Assembly (NCBI GenBank): GCA_007844125.1
Contig: CM017556.1
Span: 18,886,017 to 18,950,016, forward strand
DNA: 64,000 nucleotides
Direction of reading: 5' to 3'
DNA from: Sinonovacula constricta
Taxonomy: Eukaryota; Mollusca; Bivalvia; Cardiida; Solecurtidae
A program made the translations under genes and the position numbers. A model generated the notes under the pieces. It made no database searches, was not told the origin of the DNA, and was given only the letters and a program-made list of their open reading frames with translations. Every line of letters begins with the position of its first letter. The first letter of the stretch is position 1. Positions 35,706 to 47,080 of the stretch are shown piece by piece.

Positions 35706-38692
35706 ACGAGAGAAAACAAAAATATTAAACCAAATGAAGCAATGGAGTAGCAAGAAAGCTCCATGTTTTACTGCGTGTAGTGTAAAAATCAGACGGGTGA
35801 AAATGAGTCACTATGTTGAAAGATAAGGCTGTAATGCCACATTTCTCATACGTAGCTCTTGCATTAGTAGTGCTTCAGTGACATCGTATCATGCACACAC
35901 TTCCACCGCGAATAGTTTAACAAAACTTTTATTAGCAATACATCACCTATGTATCTATACTAGGGCGTTTGGACATTAGGTTGGTGTATCTTGTATGCAT
36001 CCGTATCGTAGCGATAAAATGTGAATTATTAGCTTACGACTTTTGGTATCATAACGGCTAAAAACATTGCTAATGGCTTATTCTACTAACACATACATTG
36101 TATGCTTAACCATCACTGCACCGGTCTCAAGAATTAATTTTGTCCTATAACTCAGTTGTTTCGTTTTAACAATATTTCGTCCAACATCTGCATCTGCAGT
36201 TTTAAGCATAGCCATTTAGTCACCGCCTAAAGTTTAAAAGCAATTTTTGCTTTTGTTGCCATATGCCGTGCATATTATCTACCAATTTCGTATTTGTTTA
36301 TTTTATTAGTTTATTAGCCTATTAACGGACAACATATATATAGCTGTATTGTTAATCGTTAATCATGAACGTTTAATTAAAATGTAACTATGTGAACCTA
36401 TTGAATTGATTTATTTTTTGTAAACGGCCCAGGATGTACTTTTGAGTACAAAGGACGATCATAAGTGTGCTCTAAAATCTTGTCTTTAAGAATTAGTTAT
36501 ACTTTCTTTGAACGTAATATCTTATATATTAGAAAGACATTTAGCCGATTACAGATTATTATTTTTCCGCACTTTCGGACGTGGATAAAATATTATTGAC
36601 ATGCCTAAGAATTTGGTCTCGTTGACATATGCTATTATCAATCATTCTATCTATCCTCAATGGCTACAGTCTCAACATAAAACGAAGATTCTTAATAAAA
36701 CGACTCGTTGTTTATGTAAAATTGTTATTTGGTTCTGCAAATAACATGTAAACATTAAATTAATGTAAATATATGGAATCAACATATGTTTGATGCTATT
36801 AATGAGATTTTGAAATTTGTTTTGGCAGCTCAAAAAACGTAAACTCCAAAGAAATAGCAAAAGCAAACCCCAAAATCTAAAAAAAAAAACACACCAACAA
36901 TAGTTTAATTCCACAATTAAAAGCATTGAAATTACTGTTTAAATTTGACCACTGACTTTGATTAGATTTACTTTTGAGTTACGTAAAATGTTAAACCCAA
37001 TTTAGAAACTCATAGAGAACAACTTGTTAGATTCGTCGAAACATTAATCAACGTGATCCAGTTTGAGCATTGAATTAATTTCATACATTATGAACGGTTG
37101 TTTGGTGTATTGCCATCATTTCTTAATTCTAGTTACATGTATACGACATTACGGAAACTGTTTTGACTAAAATTGTAAATCTGTAAAAAGGCTCAAGCAC
37201 CCTAGTCGGCCCCTTCTTCGACTGACCGCTCCAAGGTTGTAACTGTTGATTTTTTCTCTCTTATTATTTTGTAATAGCTCGTCTCGGTTATTTGTTCATT
37301 TTACATCTGGCTAGCGTGTGTTTGTCCTTTATCTAGTTTGTTTCCTAGTAAATAAATTCATTAACTTTATTTTTTCTATTCATGCTCAGAATAATGTTTC
37401 TTGTGGAGTGTAGTTTCCCCATATATGTAATCCATGATGTCAGTTAATTCACCCTTTTAAGATTGTAACTTTTATTTTCTTTTGATGTATATTAAGTATC
37501 TGGTACTCCCATTTCATTGTTTATGATCGTGCTTGTACATTTATGCGATGTCATTTATCCACGTATGATGGTTTTGTCTCTAATTTAAGTAAATTAGTTC
37601 CTCCATAAATGGTATATAATATCGCATTTACAAGACAGTGATATATGCTACTCTACTCACCCGAAAACAAGGTAGGCATATTTTTTCCAATGATCTCACT
37701 GATTTTATTTATCATGTCATTACTTAGTTGCAAGTAATTATAATTGGACTGCTTGTGTGACTTTACTTTGTTTAGAATAAAAAAACTGCCAGGTCAGAGG
37801 TATATATAAAGATATCGTACATAAATTAAAATACCATGATGTATTTATATGTATTATACTGCTAAAACTTAAATGGCATCGCTTAATTATAAATGTATTT
37901 ATCTCCCATATATATCAAAATTAAACACTAAGATATTTCATTTAATATTAAACATTGGAACAAGTACTTCTCAGATGATTATTATTAATGTTTGTAATTG
38001 AATATTCTAACGAATGTCTGTATTAGCTAAACTCGGAATGAGAAATGTTGAGTGAAATTGAGTGAAATTGAGTGAAATGCGAGATCAAATATATTTAACA
38101 AATCACACATACACGTACGCCTATGATTCTATTTCTACTAAAATATTCTTCAAAGACATTTAGTTAACTGCTGGTAAAAGTGATTTTTTTACCTGGTTTG
38201 TTTCTCTTTACCAACCAAGACTTTAATTGTCAAAACGGGCTTAGAAAAGTAAAAACAAAACTGTTACATAATCACATTTTGATAATGACAATCGATCAAC
38301 AAATCACTTTCACGTGCCTCTGAAGATAATGGCATAATTAACACTGTGACAGTGCTTTACGTCTCTAAATGCAACACCTGACATCTTTTAATGTGCTCAA
38401 CGTTCTAAACTAATGACAAATCCCAGATTTACAATTAAATGTGTGCGTTTCAAACAGGACAGCTGTTGTGTTCATATGAAAAATACTTACGCTAATCAAC
38501 AAGTCTGTCTAACTTTCCCTTCAATTTAATCTGATCTTTTGCGATGTCTCGACGAGGTTTACGGTGTACCTGCCAATGGTTTCAAAGAAAACACGCATAT
38601 TTTTCAAAAAGATTATGTCAGTCTGCCTTTTTCTTGTCAGTACTATATGGAATACACAGATATATTTCTTTTCAGACATACAGGCCTGTAAG

Positions 38693-38693
38693 C

Positions 38694-38761
<68 letters not shown>
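38693..38761. repeat. (CAGA)n microsatellite, unit C
   Basis: Uninterrupted tetranucleotide array, shorter than in B. The open frames on both strands (QTDR and SVCL repeats) are not genes. Confidence 0.97.
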
Positions 38762-40860
38762 CCCATTACATTGAATTAAGCATTCATTTTCTTTTCTAAC
38801 AGGCTTTCATGCTTTATGCGTTCAACACAACTAAACTGTCCAACACTGGTATTTAGCCGCGTTTATCTATAATTTCCTAAACGAATATAAGGGCTTATAG
38901 TTATAAAAAAAGTCTTCAGGACCTGTATCTTTTTGTCATTCTTTTATAAATTGTATCCGAACATTATGTTTTTGTTTAAAAAAAACACATATGTATAAGA
39001 CTCCCACTAACTTAAAGGAAGTTTTCACAGTGAGAAAAACACGTCAAATGTGTTCGGATGAGGGCGGAATAATAAACAAGGAACAAGTTTTGGACGTATT
39101 TTTGTTAGACAACGAAATGTTGTATCGGGGATCCATGTTTTCATTATCGCGAATAAATGGGCTATATTGTGGGTAATCATGATAAGTATGATCCTTTATG
39201 TGACGGGTATAGCTCAACGTTAACCACAAGAGACGCTAATAACAGTGAAATCCTATTAGTTTTATGGTTTGTATGGTTTAAAAGGTTTGATGCTAGATTC
39301 ACCCCTCTTTTGTTTCTATAGGGGAAATATGATATATGATACATAAAACACAGGAAGCAATTAGCCCGCTCTATACTTGTTTCTAATTTTTACTTTTACA
39401 TTGTTATGTAGTATTAAACAGTTACATGGCTGATTCGGTAACAGTGTTGTCAAGACTCTATACACATGTCGAACATGCGTTTTACTTGTGTTTTTTATAA
39501 CAGACACTAAGACATGCCCATTTTCGGTTAGATTTCTTGTACTATTGCAATATGTGCATATATTAGTTTTTGTACTTAAAGGGTTTTTCTCTCAATGGCA
39601 CACAAAAACATTGATGTATTTAGGCGCCTCAATATGTCAATATGATAAAAATAAAACAAGCATTGCAAAAGTAGAGAACGCATTTAACAGAATGAGGCTC
39701 CATATAAAATTGAATAATCTACAATTATGTAAAATTTACGTAAAATATAAAAAAAAACATAATTGGATATCGCAACATCTTGCCCGAACCGTGTTTAAAA
39801 CCATATTGTAGACATTGCCGATGCAGTTTGATTGCTATGACATCCAATCATTTTTAATGTCAGCACAATTGTGTCTGCACTTAGCTTCTTTCTCTAAGCA
39901 AAAATGTTATGATGCCAACATTAAATGAATTAATGTTGTTTATTACAAAACACTAGGTGACAAAGCTTTTATCGACATTAATGTTATTCGATTAAACAAA
40001 CTACGAAACATTGTAAACATAATATTTGCATAACTACATATTTACAGTGTGTTCACTAGTCTGGATATAATAATGTTACTCTGTGATTTAATGTGCATAG
40101 CATGCATGATCTAAAAACACTGTTATATTAGTAAGGCTAAACTATTTTTCACATCATTTTATAAATGATCTGCAGATCAATTTTAATACATTTTTAACAC
40201 ACCAACTTGTTTAAGATATAATCTCAATTTGGAATCTGAAACCCACAATATTTTTCTAGATTATTTGTTCGAAATCTAGTATAACATGTTTTTCTTTAAA
40301 AAAACATTGAAGAAAAGAGCCTTCCCTAAGGTGCCTTGTTGAATAAAAATGTGTTTAAATGTGTAACCAGATAGCCTGTGTTTCAATTCATTCTTCGTAA
40401 ATACGCTTTCTACGTCTCAAGCGTCGTTCCTTATGTACAATTCGTCTGGTTGTACGGTATGTGTCTGCCAGTTCACCCCTCTGTCGGTCTGTCTGCCGTT
40501 AGTACTGGACTCCGTATCTTTTTTAAAAAAAATATTTCAGTTAGAATGTGAGGTCTGTTCTGGCTGCAGCTTCATCTCACTCAATAATATAATTTAATAC
40601 AATAGGAAATAAATACATTTTGGCAGATTATACGCATAAGGCAGATTGCGTTATATGTCCCGGGCATCTTTCATCCGTCGGAATCTGTGCAGTTTGTTTA
40701 TGTGAATATGTGTTTACAGACAGTATAGCATCACTAGTCATGATGAGTAATCATGCAGAGGAATTAAAGATAATTCCACATTATGAAGGAATTTATAAAT
40801 GGCATTTTGCTTTTCCATGTGCCGACGTTATAAGTATATTTGTATGTAATCTTTTTGTAG

Positions 40861-40977
40861 GATGTTCCAGGTTTCAGTATCACCAAGAGACAATCAAAGA
40901 GCATCACTCCACGACATATAGTCAACCAGGACGACTCTCAGCAGGCTGTTTGGCGGCAGCGATATCACATTAGATAA
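40861..40977 (+). CDS. Candidate terminal exon, unit C copy
   Basis: Same frame and stop (TAA 40975-40977) as in A and B. The acceptor pyrimidine tract is changed to CTTTTTGTAG, which is still a valid but weaker acceptor. The upstream overlapping frame carries an arginine-to-methionine change at about 40741. Confidence 0.28.
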   Translation, partial: DVPGFSITKRQSKSITPRHIVNQDDSQQAVWRQRYHIR

Positions 40978-41413
40978 GCGGATCAATACAGACTGTAGTT
41001 ATGATCTGTTCAACCTTCTCTATATGATATGTTCCGGGGTCTCTATAACAACTTACTGGCCATTTCCTTAAATGATTTGATTCCAGATTTCCGGGGGGAA
41101 GCGAGCCTGATGCTTGGATAATAGTTTTGTTTCTGTGTGTATTAATTTGTGAGTGTACTGATGATTGTCTTTGAATGAAATGTCGCCTTTGAAGGAGTAA
41201 CACACTTTATACTAACACATTAATGAAACAATCTAACTAAATTGAATGGAATGTGTTTTCTTCTCGTATACATTGGTAACACACAGTCTGCAAATGATAT
41301 ATGCTTTTTAGAAACTTACCAGACTGCAGAATATCGACTTTTCATCAGCCCCTGCACAATCCAATACACTTCATTAATATGTGCATGGACACAAAACATT
41401 TGCAATAGGTAAA

Positions 41414-41415
41414 TA
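41414..41415. other. Empty target site of the transposon, unit C
   Basis: The sequence reads GGTAAATAAGAAAAGG across the point where A and B carry 5.09 kb bounded by TA. A short independent paralogue at 54738-54801 also reads straight through (TAGGTAAATAAGAAAAGG). The uninterrupted state is therefore ancestral, and the element was gained by A/B and not lost by C. Confidence 0.9.
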
Positions 41416-42097
41416 AGAAAAGGTCCTATCAAAATTTCTACAGATATTTTAATTTTATCTACCTGTAACAAACATAGATTTAACCGTTACCATGGTAGCC
41501 CTTAATAGGCTTGCTTCAACTGAAATGTTCTATGGATTTGATTAAAATATACAGAAGATATAAATATATTACATGTGAAAAGTGATTCAGAAAGAAGACA
41601 ACTATTTTAACGATCAAAATCGTGTACTTCTGCTTGTTAGTTGCTGTTATTAAGCGTTTGCCTTATACGAGGGTATATGAATATGATTAAATTGTAATTG
41701 ATATACAAGCATTCTCTCTTCAAATTTTTCAACTTTTAACCCAAATTAAAGGTAAAACATTTATCTGCTTCATTATTATTTTCTCTATTTCATAACTTTT
41801 AATCAAGTCTAGCATATAACTATTAAGAGCAGTGTTCGGCAAATTAAAAAACAACAACAAAACGCTCCCACAGAAAGGATTAAAGAAGCAGAAAATGATA
41901 TTAAAAGCATATGCTACAGTAAACTAAATGAAAGAAATTATATTTTCTTCGACTATTTCGTTGGCTATTATTAATATATATAAAATATATAATAAAATGT
42001 ATGGTTTGACTTGCTGTTTTCTTTGATTCTATATATTGTTTCTGTTGCTTACTATCATTTTTTCATAGGTATTTATTAAAGTTGCTGTTATTCTTAG

Positions 42098-42203
42098 TCA
42101 CCCATATTTGTTACTGTGGGATTTATCGTCATATCAACAGTATTTTATATTTCGGACACCGGGCCGACCAGAAGTGGAAGTGTCCCAGGGAACATATATA
42201 CAT
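42098..42203 (+). CDS. Candidate exon with a YISDTG motif, unit C copy
   Basis: Same sequence as in A and B. The only nearby difference is an A-to-T change about 45 bp upstream of the acceptor (CTTACTATC). The reading frame is intact. Confidence 0.22.
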
Positions 42204-43865
42204 GTATGTCTGTGAGCTAACATGCGACAGTGTCATACCATTAATTCATTATTTCTTCATCTATTAGACATTACACCCTTAAACTAAACATAAATATGTT
42301 TTTCACTAACGACCATAAAACAGTCACAAAATAATAGTGCTTAACTAACTATTGAACAATTTAAAAAAGTACATGATGAAAGGGTTTAAATGTACGAAAC
42401 ACATCCACGTAATTGTGTAAATAATGATAATTATAAAAATAACAGCAATGCGGTAACATTAAAAATATCTAGTTAGCAGCGATTTGAACAAGGAGGATAT
42501 GCAGTAGCTTCTCACAAAAATGTATTTAATTGGCTAGGTTTATCCGAACTAATTTTAAAGCATGTGTTTCTAAAAGTGGATTACTTGATATTTCTCGAAT
42601 TTAATTCCCCTCACTGAAAACATTTTACATATTAAATTTATGTCTCCAGTAAGATACACAATCAATTGTTACATAAGAGGCTCCCATCGTGATATATTTG
42701 ACCTTGTGATGTTTCATAGCTTAAAACCAGCCGTAAGAACAAGTTTTCTAAAATATCAGCAGTGTCGGAATATTCATTTAGTTTTCATCTAGTGTATTTT
42801 TGGATATATAGTTATAATACAGCCCTCTCCGGGCATTATTGCAGATTATTTTGGATTCAAGAAGCATTTGGACCTTAATCTAGTGAGTGGACAATTTGTG
42901 TTAGGACTTGGATGAATCAGAACTTTATTTGAGATTAATGTATGTTGTGTTGTAATTTGTAACTTTTTAAAATAAAATATATTGTGTTGCAAAACGTGTT
43001 GCTGGCTTTTACTTTCCGTTCCTAATCATCTTTATATGTTAACAATTGCATATATGCAATAAACGTATCATTTGCAAAAATATAATATTAGAATGTTAAC
43101 CAATTTTTGACTTAGCCGTCTGACGTCAGCCACGAAATCACATTTGACCTATACTATTTTTCTGATGTATTTTCTGTACTTTATCAAAAGCTGTAAGCAG
43201 CAAACACAATGAATATAAAATCTATTATCAGGTCAAATAAAGGAGTTCTGGTCAAATGGATTTACTAAAATAACTGTGATACTGAGATATACACCTTCCA
43301 AACGCGATACTCGCATGGGATAATCTTTAAATGAACACATTTGTTGACAGCTTTGCTATCTAATAAAAGCTTATACAATTTAATTGATTGTAATTTCGGA
43401 AGTGTTGACTACTTTACATTTCGTTTCTATGTATTATGGGTATTCTTACACATTTAATACATAAAGCAACCTTCACAAATTCATTTATTACCAGGAACAC
43501 CGTCAGTGGTATTAGCTGTTTATTGTTCATTGACAGCTGGATACATTTATCTTTACACTTCAGGAGACAGCATTACCAAAAACACCAAAGTGGCATGTAG
43601 ACCGCCGTAAAGTTCCATGTAGGTTTACAGCATTCCATTGAATACGATTGATGTCTGCCAATGCAGTTTACACCGATGACGCATTTTAGCTTGAGTTACA
43701 TGTTCGTTGATTCGCTGTTTCTATTTATAATAGTGTATGCTTTCTTGTATTCAACTACAACGACTGCAGTTATCATTGCATAAACATGTATGCAGAGAAT
43801 GAGTAATATCTTTGACAACTCAATTTATAAATGGCATTTCTGTCGTGTATTTTCCTTGCTTTCAG

Positions 43866-43976
43866 ATGAATTGCAATTGTCCCAATCAAGAAAAGTTCGT
43901 CGCTTGTGATACGTGTTTTAACTTTGTCAGTTCTATAATTAAAACGCCACACACTGTAATGTGCTGCTTAAATTAG
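43866..43976 (+). CDS. Candidate cysteine-rich terminal exon, unit C copy
   Basis: Identical to the A and B copies. This is the last exon-like segment before the right edge of the array at 44391. Confidence 0.24.
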   Translation: MNCNCPNQEKFVACDTCFNFVSSIIKTPHTVMCCLN

Positions 43977-45012
43977 ACGAGAGAAAACAAAAATATTAAA
44001 CCAAATGAAGCAATGGAGTAGCAAGAAAGCTCCATGTTTTACTGCGTGTAGTGTAAAAATCAGACGGGTGAAAATGAGTCACTATGTTGAAAGATAAGGC
44101 TGTAATGCCACATTTCTCATACGTAGCTCTTGCATTAGTAGTGCTTCAGTGACATCGTATCATGCACACACTTCCACCGCGAATAGTTTAACAAAACTTT
44201 TATTAGCAATACATCACCTATGTATCTATACTAGGGCGTTTGGACATTAGGTTGGTGTATCTTGTATGCATCCGTATCGTAGCGATAAAATGTGAATTAT
44301 TAGCTTACGACTTTTGGTATCATAACGGCTAAAAACATTGCTAATGGCTTATTCTACTAACACATACATTGTATGCTTAACCATCACTGCATTATCGGTT
44401 AATTGTCGGAGAAATTTTGAATACAAATGTTTTAAGGCACTTATTTTTTCCGTCAAAATATCATACTAAGTAAAGGATTTAAGTCTCGTCCGTTCTATTA
44501 ACACATAATAAATGTTCCTTAGTATGAAAAGTGAAAGGAAACGTAACGACTTAAGGTGCGATTGAACTCGAAAAGTGTCAAAATGTGAAGAACAACTTCA
44601 GCACCGTTATGAAAAATAGATAGATGTCAGAAAAGTACCATACTTTCGTAGTTAGCAAACGTGAATTGACGTCGGAACCTTTCAAACGAGTCTGTCAAAG
44701 GATTCAGTTGACGATCGTTCGATCAACAAACTCAAATACAAGAACGCAACACAAAACAACTGTTCTTAATAACAGCAACAATAACAATAACAAAAGAAAA
44801 ATAATGTGAATGACTAATACCTGCACTTGTCTGAAATTAATTATGCCTCCATATGATAACTATTGAACATATGCCGTCTAGTCACACTTTTATCATGGTA
44901 ATGATGTTTCCGAATGTCTTATCTCTTTTGCTTATAAGAGAAATATTATTATTTATGACATCTCTATAACTTGTATTCGTATTCGGCCGGGGTCGGACTT
45001 CTTTACACTTAC

Positions 45013-45057
45013 CATCAGTGGCCTGTTGTCCTATCGTATTCTGGAAAATGTGGTAAA
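45013..45057 (-). CDS. Candidate 45-nt internal exon on the minus strand, function unknown
   Basis: On the minus strand an excellent acceptor (ACTTTCTCCTCGCAG) precedes 45057, and an excellent donor (GATG|GTAAGTG) follows 45013. The 45 nt between keep a frame open through YHIFQNTIGQQATD. Two near-consensus splice sites exactly framing a short open stretch are unlikely, though not impossible, by chance. I do not recognise the peptide and cannot place flanking exons. Confidence 0.3.
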
Positions 45058-45351
45058 CTGCGAGGAGAAAGTAAACGTTAACATAAATTTCCGAATCTCC
45101 TAGACAGGATTTCATTAGGAATCAACGCTGTATTTGCCGAGTTGTGAATATTGATTAACACACCTCAAGAAGTAGAGCGACAGTACGCTTCGTCCATGTG
45201 TATAGGTTTAAAAAATATGCAGTATCAGCAAAATATTTATCTAAACATTAACTTTTTACGAGTTTATATTGTGTTATATTACAATTTTGCTTCATATGCT
45301 TAACAAGTTAAAATTTGCATTAGGAAATCAGGGCCTATAAAGATTGGGGGA

Positions 45352-45510
45352 ATGCAGAAATACGACAACCAAGAGCACTTTAGCAAAGATGTGTATGAAT
45401 TGGATATCACATCATCAGCAAGCCAACAAAGGCATGTACATGAATATGTTTGTCAGATGGTACTATTCACGTTATTTTTGTTCTCATTAATATATATACG
45501 TATATGATCT
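45352..45510 (+). other. Protein-like open segment (plus strand), unknown
   Basis: ATG at 45352 starts a 52-codon frame (the open stretch begins about 15 codons earlier) with a polar, non-repetitive translation: MQKYDNQEHFSKDVYELD, then SASQQRHVHEYVCQM, then a hydrophobic end. A donor-like ATG|GTACTA lies at 45460. It lies 300 bp from the minus-strand candidate exon, so at most one of the two is likely to be real. No family recognised. Confidence 0.18.
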
Positions 45511-46102
45511 TGTATTGTGCGCAATTAATTTCAGCACTTTGAATTGAAATACTGCCAAGTTGTATTTTTTGCAGTTTGACATAAATTATAATTTAATGAC
45601 CAAGCAAACCTGCTATAACCAAACTCTTTTCAATTATTCTGATGAAGCTTAGCCAGTTCTCTGTACATGTACTTCGTGAACCAGAAACTTCTTGTGATTT
45701 AGATAATATTCCTGATGACCTACTTTAGACAGTTCAGCGTTGAGACACTTATGTTAATACATATTTATTACAGAGAACTGTCTCTATTACCTTGTTAATT
45801 GGTTTTGCCAATTGCCCAGGGAGGTTTGAAGCTTATCGTCGAATTTTGTATTTTTTGTAAGATTGTACTTTTCAAAGCTGGAATAATTAGACTAGTGTAA
45901 ATGAAGTTGACTTCTCCTATTCCATTAGACCGTCTTTATCATATATCGTCGCGTTTAAACAAGCCGGCGTTCTTCTAAATTCGATGCTGTTGTGTTTTAA
46001 AGGCTATGTTCCCCAGGTTTACGGATTTTCCCACAGTAGTATTTTTTTGTTACATCGCACTGACACAATTATTGTAATATTAACGATGTCAAGTTAATTA
46101 TT

Positions 46103-46271
46103 GGTGGAGGGAAGCCCAGACTTATGTCTGGGTAGAACTACCGGTACACAGCAGGTTACATGTAGCTGGAAAACATCTTCCCATGGAAGTTCTCGTCCCG
46201 ACTAGGACTCGAACCCACGCGGTGAGGGGCTGAGGAGTAAGCGACTATATCCGCTCAACCAAGGACGCCCC
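46103..46271 (-). mobile_element. tRNA-derived SINE
   Basis: On the minus strand it starts GGGGCGTCCTTGGTTGAGCGG, containing an exact RNA polymerase III box A (TGGTTGAGCGG), and about 45 bases on has a box B of the exact form GGTTCGAGTCC. The head resembles a tRNA of the leucine/serine type. After it come about 95 bp of unrelated body (CCATGGGAAGATG, GTGTACCGGTAG, AGACATAAGTCTGGGC). The fusion of a tRNA head to a body, with no CCA or proper tRNA 3' half, fits a SINE and not a tRNA gene. The body may contain one of the conserved SINE core domains known in molluscs, but I cannot name it. Confidence 0.8.
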
Positions 46272-46769
46272 TACTTCCACTTTAGTCGTAAGTAGTAAAA
46301 GGGTGTTACTGTAATAATTTATGATTTCAGTTAAGCTTAATTTGTAACACACCGAAGACACGTCGAAGATATGTAACACCAGGAAAGTAATCAGGCTTTC
46401 AAGTAAATCCTACGATAACCATTGTTATATGTTTTTATGTATTTTATCTGTGGATTACTCTAAAGACTGTTGGAATTATGAATAACTTATACATCCATCT
46501 TTGGACTATTCATATCGCAATTTTCTATCTAGTTATGTGTTGTTGCTAATTAAAAACAAAAACAACAACATTTGAAGGTCACAAATGAACAGTCATACAG
46601 TGTATTGCTGAGAAAGAAATTTGTGAAACCTGAGTAAATTTACTTTTAATGCAAAATATCATTATGTTCACCCATGGCATGATATACGTAATCATTCTGA
46701 TTAAAACATTATTGGCCGGAAAGATTGATTGATGCAACCCACTTCCAACATAATCTATGGACCTGTCAG

Positions 46770-47080
46770 AAAATTCGCAATACAAGTGATAGACACCTCT
46801 TGTTCATAAGAACATTCGTATGGAGAACTACTCTGGATGAATAACCGCTGTCTGTTTTCTAATATAATCCTAATACATTTTGATTGATGGCAGAATTTGG
46901 TATCTGGCCTCCGTAAACTTGAATGTCTTAAGATCAGGGCAATGGAAACAATGGGAAACATGATTGCTTGTACTGCTATCAAACAGCCTCAACTAATAAA
47001 TCGACAGCCCTTCTACTATTGGGCTCTCATTTTTGTTGTTGACTGTTTTCATCTATTAATACTGTTCAGTTAACAGACCA
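46770..47080 (+). repeat. Old dispersed repeat R2, copy 2
   Basis: Related to 8500-8830 and to the right-hand part of each tandem unit (about 21600-21935). It is diverged, with many indels, but landmarks keep the same order. The minus-strand frame 46755-46982 is not preserved in the other copies. Confidence 0.5.

Larger units (their letters stand above)
22725..36117. repeat. Large tandem duplication, unit B (13,393 bp including transposon)
   Basis: Second copy. Up to 25607 it carries the C-type base at every A-versus-C difference I found (24247 G, 24309 A, 25001 T, 25099 C, 25607 A). From 26372 on it carries the A-type state: a 10-A run, an extra 9-bp ATTGCTATG copy, the transposon, and substitutions right of it. 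It is therefore a recombinant unit. A private change is G in GAGTGGGCAA near 34619. Confidence 0.97.
36118..44391. repeat. Large tandem duplication, unit C (about 8,274 bp, no transposon)
   Basis: Third copy, ending at CATCACTGCA where the sequence leaves the array (TTATCGGTTAATTG). It lacks the 5.09-kb transposon and has an intact TA at 41414-41415. It carries several private substitutions relative to A and B: C near 40143, C near 40233, T at 40741, and a changed pyrimidine tract at 40855-40860. Confidence 0.97.

Noticed and set aside
45650..45765. Minus-strand open stretch of about 35 codons with a protein-like translation (GHQEYYLNHKKFLVHE)
   Set aside because: No good acceptor, no family recognised, and it conflicts with the other exon candidates near 45 kb.
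46197..46271. A leucine/serine-type tRNA gene on the minus strand
   Set aside because: Boxes A and B are perfect, but the tRNA 3' half is replaced by unrelated body sequence, so it is a SINE head.
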